From Hymenobacter nitidus (GTDB taxonomy: Bacteria; Bacteroidota; Bacteroidia; Cytophagales; Hymenobacteraceae), in the NCBI RefSeq assembly GCF_020447315.1, contig NZ_JAJADQ010000010.1:124001-188000 (forward strand): a DNA stretch of 64,000 nt, in the 5' to 3' direction. The position numbers and the translations under genes are program-made. A model generated the notes under the pieces. The model did not search any database. It saw only the letters and a program-made list of their open reading frames with translations, and was not told the DNA's origin. Shown one piece after another: positions 8,579-16,950 of the stretch. Numbering within the stretch: position 1 is the first letter of the stretch; the number at the start of each line of letters is the position of its first letter.

Positions 8579-8953
8579 ATGTTCAAACCTGGTACTCTGC
8601 GCATTTTTGCTATTCTTGCTATGTTGCTATCGGTGGCAGGCTTGCTTCTCAGCCTGCTGCTGGTAAAGCAGTCCGGCAGTTTCCTGCTGCCCATTATTTC
8701 ATGGGCACTTATGCTGTGGGCTAGCTTCCTGGGCTTCCGGCTCGCAGCCTACAAGCTGTATGCGGAAGAGTACAAAAAAGTAGGCATCCGGATCTATGCC
8801 ATCAGCCTAGCCTTTATTGCGTTTCTGACCGTGGGCCTCATGTTAGGCTTTGTGTTGTCGCTCGGCATTCTGGGCTCGTTGTGGGGGCTCAAGCGGAATT
8901 ATGACGAATGGCCCAGCACCTCTGTTGAAGAAGCTGACGCTGATACTGTTTAA
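8579..8953 (+). CDS. Small membrane protein, 124 aa
   Basis: This protein of unknown function has three or four hydrophobic segments (about residues 7-30, 36-56, 78-105) and a short acidic cytoplasmic-looking tail rich in Glu and Asp. I chose the ATG at 8579. The frame extends two codons upstream to a TTG, which seems a less likely start. The gene is monocistronic and is followed by a REP-like element at 8974. Confidence 0.65.
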   Translation: MFKPGTLRIFAILAMLLSVAGLLLSLLLVKQSGSFLLPIISWALMLWASFLGFRLAAYKLYAEEYKKVGIRIYAISLAFIAFLTVGLMLGFVLSLGILGSLWGLKRNYDEWPSTSVEEADADTV

Positions 8954-8973
8954 GTAGCCAACGCCGCCAAATG

Positions 8974-9067
8974 AAAAGCCCTTTCCCGTAACAAAGAGAA
9001 AGGGCTTTCTGGTAAAAGGACGTGACGACCTGTGCAGAGGACGGGGTGCCACGGCTGCGCCTCGCAA
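8974..9067. repeat. REP-like element, copy 2 (degenerate)
   Basis: AAAAGCCCTTTC...GAAAGGGCTTTCTGG forms the inner hairpin. It is followed by GGTAAAAGGACG, GCAGAGGACGG and a decayed GCGCCTCGCAA arm. The order and sequence match the inner hairpin and right arm of the element at 40-199, while the left outer arm is missing. It lies between convergent genes and could double as a terminator. Confidence 0.7.
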
Positions 9068-9093
9068 GTTCACAACTTCATCACATTAGCAGA

Positions 9094-11328
9094 TTAATTT
9101 CCGCGCAGGCGCTTCTGGTACATCACGGCCAGGCGCAGCTTGAAGTAGTCGTACTGCTCGCGCAGGTGGTCGAACAGGTCGCGCAGGGGCGGGTCGCCGC
9201 CGAGCTGGCCGATGGCGGTTTGGATCTTGGCGAATTCGTCCATGCTCAGAAACTCCTCCAGGCGGATGGGCTGGCCCTTGGCGTAGAGCGTTTCAATGTG
9301 GGCCCGGATGGTACTGGGGCTCAGCGTGCGACGCTCGGCAATGGCCTCCACGCTCAGGCCGGCGCGGTGCAGCTGCAGGGTCGTTTCGTGGGTGTCGCCG
9401 GCCTCGCGGGTGCGGCGCGCGGGCTTGGACGCCGCGCTGGGCAGCTCGTCGTCCTCCTCGTCGTTGGTGGCGTCGGCGGGGTTGGGCGCGCCCCCGTACT
9501 CCAGAATAGCCTTGATGAAGACCTCCCCGTAGTTCTCGAACTTCTTCATGCCCACGCCGCCGATGGCCAGCATGGCCGTGCGGGTAACAGGCCGCTCGGC
9601 CGCCATTTCCTGCAGCGTAGTATCGGTGAAGATGACGTACGGGGGCACGTTCTGCTCGTCGGCAATGCGCTTGCGCAGCTGCCGCAGCCGGTCGAAGAGC
9701 TGGGTGGTGGCATCGGTGGGCGCAGTGGCCGAGCCGGCGGCTTTCTTGCCCCGGGGCTGCTTTTCGGCCTTTTCGGCGGGCTGAAACTTTTTCATCGCGA
9801 GCTGGCGCTGGCCCTGCAGCACCTGCTTGCCCAGGTCCGTGATTTTCAGCGCGTAGCCTTCCTCGTAGGCAATGTAGAGGAGCCCGTCGTTGAGCATCTG
9901 GTGGATGTAGCTGTACCAGTCCAGATACGGCAGGTCGCGGCCGGCGCCGTAGGTCTTGATCTGCTCGTAGCCGCCCTGGATGATGGCCTGGTTGCGCATG
10001 CCGCGCAGCACGTCGATGAGCAGACCGATGGGGGCCCGCTCGCGCATGCGCACCACTGCCGACAGGGCCTTCTGGGCCAGCTCGGTGCCGTCGAAGGTGG
10101 TGGGCGGGTTGCGGCAGATGTCGCAGTTGCCGCAGTCGGTAGCCAGGGTTTCGCCGAAGTAGTTGAGCAGGATTTTGCGGCGGCAGGAGGCGGCCTCGGC
10201 AAACTGCTGCATGCGCTCCAGCTTGGTGAGGCTGAGCTGGGACAGGCGCGGGTCGGCGTCCTTGGTGAGCATGTCGCGCAGGCTCATCACGTCGGCGAAG
10301 CTATAGAACAGCACCGCCGTGGCAGCGGCCCCGTCGCGCCCGGCCCGGCCGATTTCCTGGTAGTAGCCCTCAATGTTCTTGGGCAGGTTGTAGTGAATCA
10401 CCCAGCGCACGTTGCTCTTGTCGATGCCCATGCCGAAGGCAATAGTAGCCACAATTACCTGCAAATCGTCGCGCAGAAAGGCTTCCTGCACGGCGGCGCG
10501 CTGGTTGGGCGTCATGCCGGCGTGGTAGTGGTTGGCGCGTACGCCTTTCTCCTTGAGCTTCTGGGCCAGGGTTTCGCACTGCTTGCGCGAGAGGCAGTAC
10601 ACGATGCCCGCCTCCGAAGGCCGGGCCGTGACAAACTCCACGATGCTGCCCACCCGATTCTGGCCGGGGCGCACAATCAGGTTCAGGTTGGGCCTATCGA
10701 AGCTGGAAAGAAACACCTGAGGCTCGTGCATGCGCAGCTGCTGCTGGATGTCGCGCTGGGTGAGGCGGTCGGCGGTGGCGGTGAGGGCAATGATGGGCAC
10801 CTGCGGAAACTGCTCGCGTAGCACCCGCAGCTGGGTGTATTCGGGCCGGAAGTCGTGGCCCCACGACGAGATGCAGTGGGCCTCGTCGATGGCGAACATG
10901 CTGATGCGCAGGCGCTGCAAAAACTGGATAAAGCCCGGCGAGACGAGCTTTTCGGGGCTCACGTAGAGCAGCTTCAGGTAGCCGTTGAGGCAGTCGGAGG
11001 CAATGCTATTCTGCTCGCTCTGGCCTACGCTGCTGTTGATGTACTCGGCCGGAATACCGTTGGCCTTCAGGGCTTCCACCTGGTCCTTCATTAGGGCAAT
11101 CAGGGGCGAGACGACCACGCAGACGCCCTCCTGCACCACGGCCGGCACCTGGAAGCACACCGATTTGCCCCCGCCCGTGGGCATGAGCACCACCGTGTCC
11201 TTGCCGCTCATGATGTTGGAGATAATACTCTCCTGCATGGGGCGGAACGTGTCGTAGCCGTAGTACTGCTTCAGGACGCGCCGGGCGGAAGCCAGCGTGG
11301 GGGCAAGGGGTTCGGGGGCAAATAACAT
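9094..11328 (-). CDS. recQ: ATP-dependent DNA helicase RecQ
   Basis: This 744-residue superfamily-2 3'-5' DNA helicase acts in recombination and replication-fork repair. Walker A is PTGGGKS (Lys 55), Walker B is DEAH at 148-151, and the aromatic-rich loop is HCISSWGHDFRPEY. The RecQ zinc cysteines are CRRK...CGNCDIC near residues 375-405. An HRDC domain follows at about 540-620, then a C-terminal winged-helix-like region with LSPSTIRAHI. The length is typical for Bacteroidota RecQ. The start is the ATG at 11328. Confidence 0.96.
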   Translation of the reverse strand: MLFAPEPLAPTLASARRVLKQYYGYDTFRPMQESIISNIMSGKDTVVLMPTGGGKSVCFQVPAVVQEGVCVVVSPLIALMKDQVEALKANGIPAEYINSSVGQSEQNSIASDCLNGYLKLLYVSPEKLVSPGFIQFLQRLRISMFAIDEAHCISSWGHDFRPEYTQLRVLREQFPQVPIIALTATADRLTQRDIQQQLRMHEPQVFLSSFDRPNLNLIVRPGQNRVGSIVEFVTARPSEAGIVYCLSRKQCETLAQKLKEKGVRANHYHAGMTPNQRAAVQEAFLRDDLQVIVATIAFGMGIDKSNVRWVIHYNLPKNIEGYYQEIGRAGRDGAAATAVLFYSFADVMSLRDMLTKDADPRLSQLSLTKLERMQQFAEAASCRRKILLNYFGETLATDCGNCDICRNPPTTFDGTELAQKALSAVVRMRERAPIGLLIDVLRGMRNQAIIQGGYEQIKTYGAGRDLPYLDWYSYIHQMLNDGLLYIAYEEGYALKITDLGKQVLQGQRQLAMKKFQPAEKAEKQPRGKKAAGSATAPTDATTQLFDRLRQLRKRIADEQNVPPYVIFTDTTLQEMAAERPVTRTAMLAIGGVGMKKFENYGEVFIKAILEYGGAPNPADATNDEEDDELPSAASKPARRTREAGDTHETTLQLHRAGLSVEAIAERRTLSPSTIRAHIETLYAKGQPIRLEEFLSMDEFAKIQTAIGQLGGDPPLRDLFDHLREQYDYFKLRLAVMYQKRLRGN

Positions 11329-11484
11329 TCGGTAAAAATACGGCTAAACCAGGACTTGACAGACGTAAATAAACCACGGCCGGGGGGAAATAGTGCACGG
11401 CTTCCGCAGAATCCGGCACCGCTCCGCCCCGGTATTCCCCGTAAGCCTTAAGAACGAATTGTTTCCACTTTACACCTCTGCTTC

Positions 11485-11844
11485 ATGCAACATTCTCATG
11501 CTTCCGCCGCTTCTCCCACCCCGGTCAACCAGGCCCTGCTCGATGCCCTGAACCGCTGCGTGGCCACCTGCGAAATGTGCGCCACGGCCTGCCTGCTGGA
11601 AGCCGACGTGCAGATGATGGTGCCCTGCATCCGGCTCGACCGGGACTGCGCCGACATCTGCGCCCTGACGGCCCGTCTGCTGGCCCGCGGCTCCGACCAT
11701 GCGCGCCACCTGCTGCGCGAGTGTATCGAGGTGTGTACCAGGTGCGCCGATGAGTGCAGCCAGCACCAGGATGAGCACTGCCAGCAGTGCGCGGCCGCCT
11801 GCCGGGCCTGCGCCGAGGCCTGCCGGCAGTACGCGGGCCAATAG
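11485..11844 (+). CDS. Cys-rich four-helix-bundle copper-binding protein (Csp/DUF326-like)
   Basis: The 119-residue product has 16 cysteines, nearly all in CxxxC or CxxC spacing along predicted helices (NRCVATCEMCATAC, CIEVCTRCADEC, CQQCAAACRACAEAC). This is the signature of the copper storage proteins (Csp) and the DUF326 family, in which the cysteines line the core of a four-helix bundle and bind many Cu(I) ions. There is no signal peptide, so a cytosolic Csp3-like role is likely. An N-terminal HSH could also bind metal. It ends two bases before the stop of the convergent gene. No copper exporter or copper sensor is nearby. Confidence 0.88.
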   Translation: MQHSHASAASPTPVNQALLDALNRCVATCEMCATACLLEADVQMMVPCIRLDRDCADICALTARLLARGSDHARHLLRECIEVCTRCADECSQHQDEHCQQCAAACRACAEACRQYAGQ

Positions 11845-11846
11845 CC

Positions 11847-12464
11847 TCACGCGGCCCTCACCAGCTCCGTCCCGCTTTGCTGCAACGTCAGCGCCAGCGT
11901 GTAACGCCGGCGACCATCGGGTGTGTTTCCGGTGCGGCGCAGCGTGGCAGTAGCCTGCCAGCGCGGCACCTGCCCGCCCCGGGGCAGCACGGCCCTCGCC
12001 ACCGTCCCATTGGCAGTGGATGGGGTGTGGCGGCGGGTAAAGCCCCGGGCATCGGAGTCGCCCACCCACTGGCCGGCGCCGTAGGTATAGTAATCGTTGA
12101 AAATCTGATACGCGGGCACTGGACCGCTGCGTTGCACTTCGAAGGAGTAGTAGAGAGGCGACAGCGCGGGAAAGGCCAGCCGCACCGGAAACACGCCCGG
12201 CCGGAGCGGGCCCAGGGCGCTGGAGCCAAAGGATTCGGACAGCTCCAGCACCAGATTGCCGGCCGCGTCCGGTTGGTGGGGCCGGGGTCCGGCGCTTCGG
12301 TCCCACACCACGATGGGCTGCGGGGACAAGGGCCGGCCGGCCGCGTCGAGCAGCCGCAGGGTGAGCTGGTAGCTGACGCTGCGCTGGCCGAGAGAGAAAA
12401 TCAGGAGCAGGGTCCCGACGCCGGCCACCGCTATTCCGCCCAGTATATACAGTAGAGTTATCAT
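11847..12464 (-). CDS. Single-pass membrane-anchored protein of unknown function
   Basis: This 205-residue protein begins with an uncleaved-looking hydrophobic helix (MITLLYILGGIAVAGVGTLLLIF). A probably beta-rich domain follows, with Pro, Tyr and aromatic residues and a VARAVLPRGGQVPRW segment. I do not recognise the family. The ATG at 12464 puts the start at the membrane helix; the frame stays open for 22 codons upstream without sense. Its stop codon lies only two bases from the stop of the convergent copper-binding protein gene, so the two transcripts must overlap. Confidence 0.65.
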   Translation of the reverse strand: MITLLYILGGIAVAGVGTLLLIFSLGQRSVSYQLTLRLLDAAGRPLSPQPIVVWDRSAGPRPHQPDAAGNLVLELSESFGSSALGPLRPGVFPVRLAFPALSPLYYSFEVQRSGPVPAYQIFNDYYTYGAGQWVGDSDARGFTRRHTPSTANGTVARAVLPRGGQVPRWQATATLRRTGNTPDGRRRYTLALTLQQSGTELVRAA

Positions 12465-12717
12465 AGTAGCGGGCGGCATAAACGCCAAAGCAGCCTGTTT
12501 CCTTGTCAGGCTCAACCGGCCATTCCACACCCGGCGCCCGACCCGGGCAGCGGAACTGCCGGGGCTGACCTGCCGATTTATTACGGAGCGGAGGCAACTG
12601 TCCCGGGTTGGAGCAGTTTCCTTTTACCAGTGCTTCTGGGCATTGAGGCTCCTATTTACTTGAATTACAGGTAAAATACCTAGTTTGGCCAATCGTTCAC
12701 CTTCACGTACATTTTTT

Positions 12718-13449
12718 ATGAAGCTACATTTACCGTGGTTGTGGGTTGTAGGATTCGTCACGCTGAGTGCGCCGGGCTGCGCCGATAAGCAGGCCGAAAC
12801 CCAGGAACTGACCGTGCACCCCAAGGCGGCCCCAACGGTGGGAGCCAGTATTTCCTCGGCGCAGGCCGTCACCTGGACCCACCGCTTCCAGCGGACCCAC
12901 CCCACCGAAACCTGGACCAGCTTTTTCGACCGCAGCATCTACACCCAACTGCTCGACCAGGCGGGGTGCCGGGGCCTGCGCATCTATAACGCGACCAATC
13001 AGCAGGGGGCCAATACGTTTGTGCTGACGGGCGTAGACGCCACCGGCGACATGACCAAGGGCAAGCTGGCGAATCTGCCGGCCCCCAATCCGCCGATGCA
13101 TTACGCCAGCATCCTGCTGGCCAAGCAATCCGGCGAGGTTCACCCGTCTGCAGCATCGTCGGGTGAGCCCGTTGCGCTGGAGCGCGCCCGGGCTATGACG
13201 CATCTGTACCAGGCGAACCACCCGGAGCAAGCCAAGTCTTACTACTATAGCGCCGCTGTGCTTCGGAAGCTGCTGGCCCAGGACGGCTGCGTTGGCATTC
13301 GCCTCTACCAGGCCCTGGACGACAACAAACAGGAACACCTGGTGTTGGTTGGGGTCGGTGAAGATGGTTCGGACCTTACCAGCGGTGCGCTGGTGGACTA
13401 CGAGGAGAAATGTCCGCACAACTGCGACGGCAGCGAATTGATACCCTAA
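12718..13449 (+). CDS. Lipoprotein with two internal repeat domains, function unknown
   Basis: This 243-residue protein has a lipoprotein signal peptide (lipobox LSAPGC, Cys about 20). The mature part is an internal duplication. Repeat 1 is about residues 45-115, with a THRFQRTHPTETWTSFF segment and LLDQAGCRGLRIYNA. Repeat 2 is about 150-235, with THLYQANHPEQAKSYYY and LLAQDGCVGIRLYQA. Both continue into a hydrophobic strand ending VLTGVD or VLVGVG, then a GDMTKGKL or GSDLTSGAL turn. Each repeat has one Cys in GCxGxRxY. The tail adds CPHNC. Function is unknown. It lies alone and is followed by a strong terminator. Confidence 0.7.
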   Translation: MKLHLPWLWVVGFVTLSAPGCADKQAETQELTVHPKAAPTVGASISSAQAVTWTHRFQRTHPTETWTSFFDRSIYTQLLDQAGCRGLRIYNATNQQGANTFVLTGVDATGDMTKGKLANLPAPNPPMHYASILLAKQSGEVHPSAASSGEPVALERARAMTHLYQANHPEQAKSYYYSAAVLRKLLAQDGCVGIRLYQALDDNKQEHLVLVGVGEDGSDLTSGALVDYEEKCPHNCDGSELIP

Positions 13450-13470
13450 CAAACCGCCAAAGCACACGAA

Positions 13471-13514
13471 AAGGCCCGGCCACTACCTTAACCAGTAGTG
13501 GCCGGGCCTTTTTT
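13471..13514. terminator. Strong hairpin terminator
   Basis: AAGGCCCGGCCACTAC pairs with GTAGTGGCCGGGCCTT as a perfect 16-bp stem around an 8-base loop, followed by a T-run. It lies between the convergent lipoprotein and amylase genes. Confidence 0.85.
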
Positions 13515-13543
13515 GCGGGTTGCCTGTCAGCTTACCAGCGGCC

Positions 13544-15424
13544 TTACTTCGCCAGCTCCAGCACGAGGGCCGTTTTGGCCGGCAGCTGCAGCGTGGCCAA
13601 GCTACTGAGCGCCTCATTGGTCAGCACGTTGCGGGCTTTCGTGAAGCCGGCCATGCGCTCGGAGAAGCGGGCCGTGGGCAGGGCCGCGGGCTTGTCGGTG
13701 GAGTTGGTGGCCACTAGCACGGTGCCCGAGGCATCGTAGCGGAAGTACACGTAGAGGCCGTTTTCGGGCAGGTACTGCATCAGCTTACCCGAATGCAGGG
13801 CTGGGTGGGTTTTGCGGTAGGTGGCCAGAGTGCGGATAAAGTTGAAAGCTTCGTTTTCCTTAGTCGAGCGGCCAGCCGCCGTGAATTTATCCTCTTTGTC
13901 GCCGGGCCAGCCGCCGGGGAAATCTTTGCGCACCTCGGCGTCGGTGGGGTCCTTGAAGTTCTTCATCAGAATTTCGGTGCCGTAGTACATGCTCGGAATG
14001 CCGCGGGTGGTCAGCAGCCAGGTCAGGCCCATCCGGAACTTGTCGATATCCTCCCCCACTTCCGAGAGGAAGCGGTTGTGGTCGTGGTTGTCGATGAAGG
14101 TGACCAGCCTGGTGGGGTCCTGGTACACGGCATCCTGGGCCAGGGCTTGGTAGAGGCGCTGCACGCCGTTGTCCCAGCCGGTGGCGGCGGGGGTGCCTAC
14201 TTCCTTCAGGCCGGCCAGCATGGCGCCTTCCACCACGAAGTCGAGGCCGCCGGGCTGGTTGGACTTGAAGGGAAAGTCAATCTTGTTGCGCACGTAGTAG
14301 GCCTGGTCCACGATGCTGCTCACCGACGACTCGCCGAAGATGTGAATCTTGGGATATTCGGCCAGCAGGGCCGCGTTGCAGCGGTTCATGAAGGGCTGGT
14401 CGTTGTACATGTAGGTATCGATGCGCCAGGCGTCCACCCCGAAGGTTTCCACCGACCAGATGGCGTGCTGAATCAGGAAGTTGGCCACGTAGGGGTTCTG
14501 CTGGTTCAGATCGGGCAGAAAGGGCACAAACCAGCCGTCCAGGGTCACGGCGCGGTCAATCTGGGCGGCGTGGGGGTCGGTAATGGGCTGCTGCCGGTAG
14601 CTGGTGTTGGTATACGCCGGCCACTGGTGCAGCCAGCTTTTCATCGGCAGGTCCTTGATAAACCAGTGGCTGTTGCCCACGTGGTTGTAGACGGCATCCT
14701 GCACCACTTTCAGGCCGGCGGCGTGGGCCTGCTGCACGTAGCTTTTGTAGGCCGCGTTGCCGCCCAGGCGCCGGTCCACGGCATAATGGTCGGTGAAGCC
14801 GTAGCCGTGGTAGGCCGAGCGCATGGTGTTGCCCTCGTTGGTCAGGCCCTGGTTGTTTTCCAGCACGGGCGTAAACCAGACGGCCGTCACGCCCAGATCC
14901 TTGAGGTAATTGATGCGCTGGGCGGCGCCCTGCAGGTCGCCGCCGTGGCGGAAGAAAGGGTTGGCCCGGTCGTGGTTGGGGTCGGCCATGTCGGCAAACT
15001 TGTCGTTGCCTGGGTCGCCGTTGGCAAACCGGTCGGGCATGGCCAGGTAGATAAAGTCGGCCTGAGTGACGCCCTGGGCTTTCACAGCGTTGGTGCGGGC
15101 CAGCAGCTCCCACTTCTGGGTCAGGATCGTCGCGCCCTTTTTGCCCACGATGCTCACTGTACCGGGCTTGGCGGTGCCGGCAATGGTCAGGTCCAGAAAG
15201 GCGTAGTTCGGGTTTTCCACCGTACTGGTTTTCACCAGCTTCACCCCCGGATAGGTGATGGTGTAAGCCAAAGTGCCGGCCTGCGGACCGTAAACGAGCA
15301 GCTGCACGCTGCTGTTCTTCATACCCACCCACCAGTTGGTCGGGTTTACGCGGGTAATGGACTGGGCCGGGGCCAGCAGCGGCAGCAGCAAAGCCAGCAG
15401 CAGGCCGAAAGAGCGTTGTTTCAT
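13544..15424 (-). CDS. GH13 alpha-amylase family enzyme (cyclomaltodextrinase/neopullulanase-like), secreted
   Basis: This 626-residue protein has a signal peptide ending LLAPAQS, an N-terminal beta-sandwich (about residues 25-110) as in cyclomaltodextrinases and SusA, and a GH13 TIM barrel. The conserved regions are all present: DAVYNH (243-248), WRID with nucleophile D336, FGES with acid E365, and FIDNHD with D448. A C-terminal beta domain ends in a Leu-rich strand. It probably hydrolyses malto-oligosaccharides or cyclodextrins in the periplasm. No Sus operon is nearby; a FucP-type transporter gene lies 1.5 kb away on the other strand. Confidence 0.92.
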   Translation of the reverse strand: MKQRSFGLLLALLLPLLAPAQSITRVNPTNWWVGMKNSSVQLLVYGPQAGTLAYTITYPGVKLVKTSTVENPNYAFLDLTIAGTAKPGTVSIVGKKGATILTQKWELLARTNAVKAQGVTQADFIYLAMPDRFANGDPGNDKFADMADPNHDRANPFFRHGGDLQGAAQRINYLKDLGVTAVWFTPVLENNQGLTNEGNTMRSAYHGYGFTDHYAVDRRLGGNAAYKSYVQQAHAAGLKVVQDAVYNHVGNSHWFIKDLPMKSWLHQWPAYTNTSYRQQPITDPHAAQIDRAVTLDGWFVPFLPDLNQQNPYVANFLIQHAIWSVETFGVDAWRIDTYMYNDQPFMNRCNAALLAEYPKIHIFGESSVSSIVDQAYYVRNKIDFPFKSNQPGGLDFVVEGAMLAGLKEVGTPAATGWDNGVQRLYQALAQDAVYQDPTRLVTFIDNHDHNRFLSEVGEDIDKFRMGLTWLLTTRGIPSMYYGTEILMKNFKDPTDAEVRKDFPGGWPGDKEDKFTAAGRSTKENEAFNFIRTLATYRKTHPALHSGKLMQYLPENGLYVYFRYDASGTVLVATNSTDKPAALPTARFSERMAGFTKARNVLTNEALSSLATLQLPAKTALVLELAK

Positions 15425-15621
15425 ACGGGGCGGGAATTGGGAGAGAAAAAGCGCAGACAGCCGGCAGCAGCCACCGCTGGCGCCAGGCTACAATACTAGC
15501 AATAAATGACGCAACAAAAACCGCCGCTCTGGCGCGTTCCGCTGCGCCGGGTACCGGCCGTAAAACAGCCGCGCCCAGCCCGCCGCTCTGGCAGACTGGG
15601 CGCGGCTGGCAAGGCGCGGCC

Positions 15622-16809
15622 CTACTCCGGCTTCGATACTTTGCGGGTGCCCTGGTAGAGCTCGTACTTGAGCAGGCGGCAGTCGATGGGGCCGTTGAAC
15701 AGTGGAATGCGGCGCGAGGCTTTCAGGCCCACCCGCTTGGCCGCCTCCAGGTTGCCGGTAAACAGGTAGGCGTCGTAGCCCTGGAAGCCGGTTTTGAGCG
15801 TGTCGCCGATGGTTTTGTAGAGCGTCTCCATCTGCTCCTCCTCCCCGATTCGCTCCCCGTAGGGCGGGTTCGACACCACCACGCCGGCCGGCTCGTTCTT
15901 GGGGGCCTGGGCCTCTTTCACGTCGCGCACCCCCAGGCGGATGTAGTCTTCGAGGTCGGCCGCCGCCACGTTTTCGCGGGCCAGCTCGATGTACTCTCTG
16001 GACAAATCGGAGCCGGCAATATAAGCCTGGGGCTCCTCGATGCGGGCACTGCGGGCGTCCATCAGCACCGAATCCCAGAGGGCCTGGTCGAAGTCGGCCC
16101 AGTTCTGGAAGCTGAACTTGCCCTGGTGATACAGGCCCGGCGCGATGCGCTGGGCAATGAGGGCGGCCTCGGTGAGCAACGTGCCCGAGCCGCACATGGG
16201 GTCGATAAAGGGCCGTTTGCCGTCCCAGCCGGTGAGCAGGATGATGCCGGCGGCCAGGGCCTCGTTCAAGGGGGCCACGTTGGTTTGCTGGCGGTAGCCG
16301 CGGCGGTGCAGCGAGTCGCCCGAGGCGTCGAGGCTGAGCACCACATCGTTCTCAATCATGTGCAGATGCAGCCGGATATCGGGATTTTTTACGTCCACGC
16401 TGGGCCGCGAGCCGGTCCGGTTGCGGAACTGGTCCACAATGGCATCCTTGGTGAGCTGGGCCACATAGAGCGAGTGCTCGAAGGTCGACTTATTGACCAC
16501 GGCCGTGATGGCAAAGGTCTGGTCGGGGCGGATGTAGTCGGGCCACTCGATGCGGCTTACTTCGCGGTAGAGGGCTTTTTCGTCGCGGGCGTAGAAGCCG
16601 GCGAAGGGCTTGAGAATGCGCACGGCGGTGCGGCACCACAGGTTGGCCTCGTAGAGCAGCTGCTTGGTGCCGGTAAACTCAATGGCCCGCTGCCCCACCT
16701 TCTCGATTTTGGCGCCCAGGCCGCGCAGCTCCTGAGCCAGCACTTCTTCCAGGCCAAACTGGGTGGTGGCAGTCATAAAGAAAGTGGCGTCGCGGCGGTT
16801 TTCGGACAT
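15622..16809 (-). CDS. THUMP-domain class I SAM-dependent RNA methyltransferase (RlmL-like)
   Basis: This 395-residue protein has an N-terminal ferredoxin-like plus THUMP RNA-binding region (about residues 10-165) and a Rossmann methyltransferase domain. The SAM loop is DPMCGSGT (203-210) and the catalytic N-methyltransferase motif is NPPYGER (314-320). This is the architecture of the family that makes N2-methylguanosine in 23S rRNA, the RlmL half of E. coli RlmKL. The RlmK half is absent, as in many non-gamma lineages. The exact target base cannot be read from sequence. Confidence 0.9.
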   Translation of the reverse strand: MSENRRDATFFMTATTQFGLEEVLAQELRGLGAKIEKVGQRAIEFTGTKQLLYEANLWCRTAVRILKPFAGFYARDEKALYREVSRIEWPDYIRPDQTFAITAVVNKSTFEHSLYVAQLTKDAIVDQFRNRTGSRPSVDVKNPDIRLHLHMIENDVVLSLDASGDSLHRRGYRQQTNVAPLNEALAAGIILLTGWDGKRPFIDPMCGSGTLLTEAALIAQRIAPGLYHQGKFSFQNWADFDQALWDSVLMDARSARIEEPQAYIAGSDLSREYIELARENVAAADLEDYIRLGVRDVKEAQAPKNEPAGVVVSNPPYGERIGEEEQMETLYKTIGDTLKTGFQGYDAYLFTGNLEAAKRVGLKASRRIPLFNGPIDCRLLKYELYQGTRKVSKPE

Positions 16810-16950
16810 GGGGCGGGGTAGCTAAAGAAAGGAGGAGCGGCAAAGGTCGGTTTTTTTGGCCTGTTCTCCTGCCTAGGCTGTCTTCCCCGCTGAAAGTCCT
16901 TCGCTTGAATTCCTATCTTTAAGGCCCTCATCCTTTCCATTCCCGCCCGC

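Noticed and set aside
9022..10821. Long plus-strand open frame of 599 codons opposite recQ
   Set aside because: It is antisense to a complete RecQ gene and its product is low-complexity Gly/Val/His/Gln. GC-rich genes routinely leave such shadows; the same holds for the frames at 13793-15499, 36453-37313, 41173-42084, 55-58 kb and 62083-63822.
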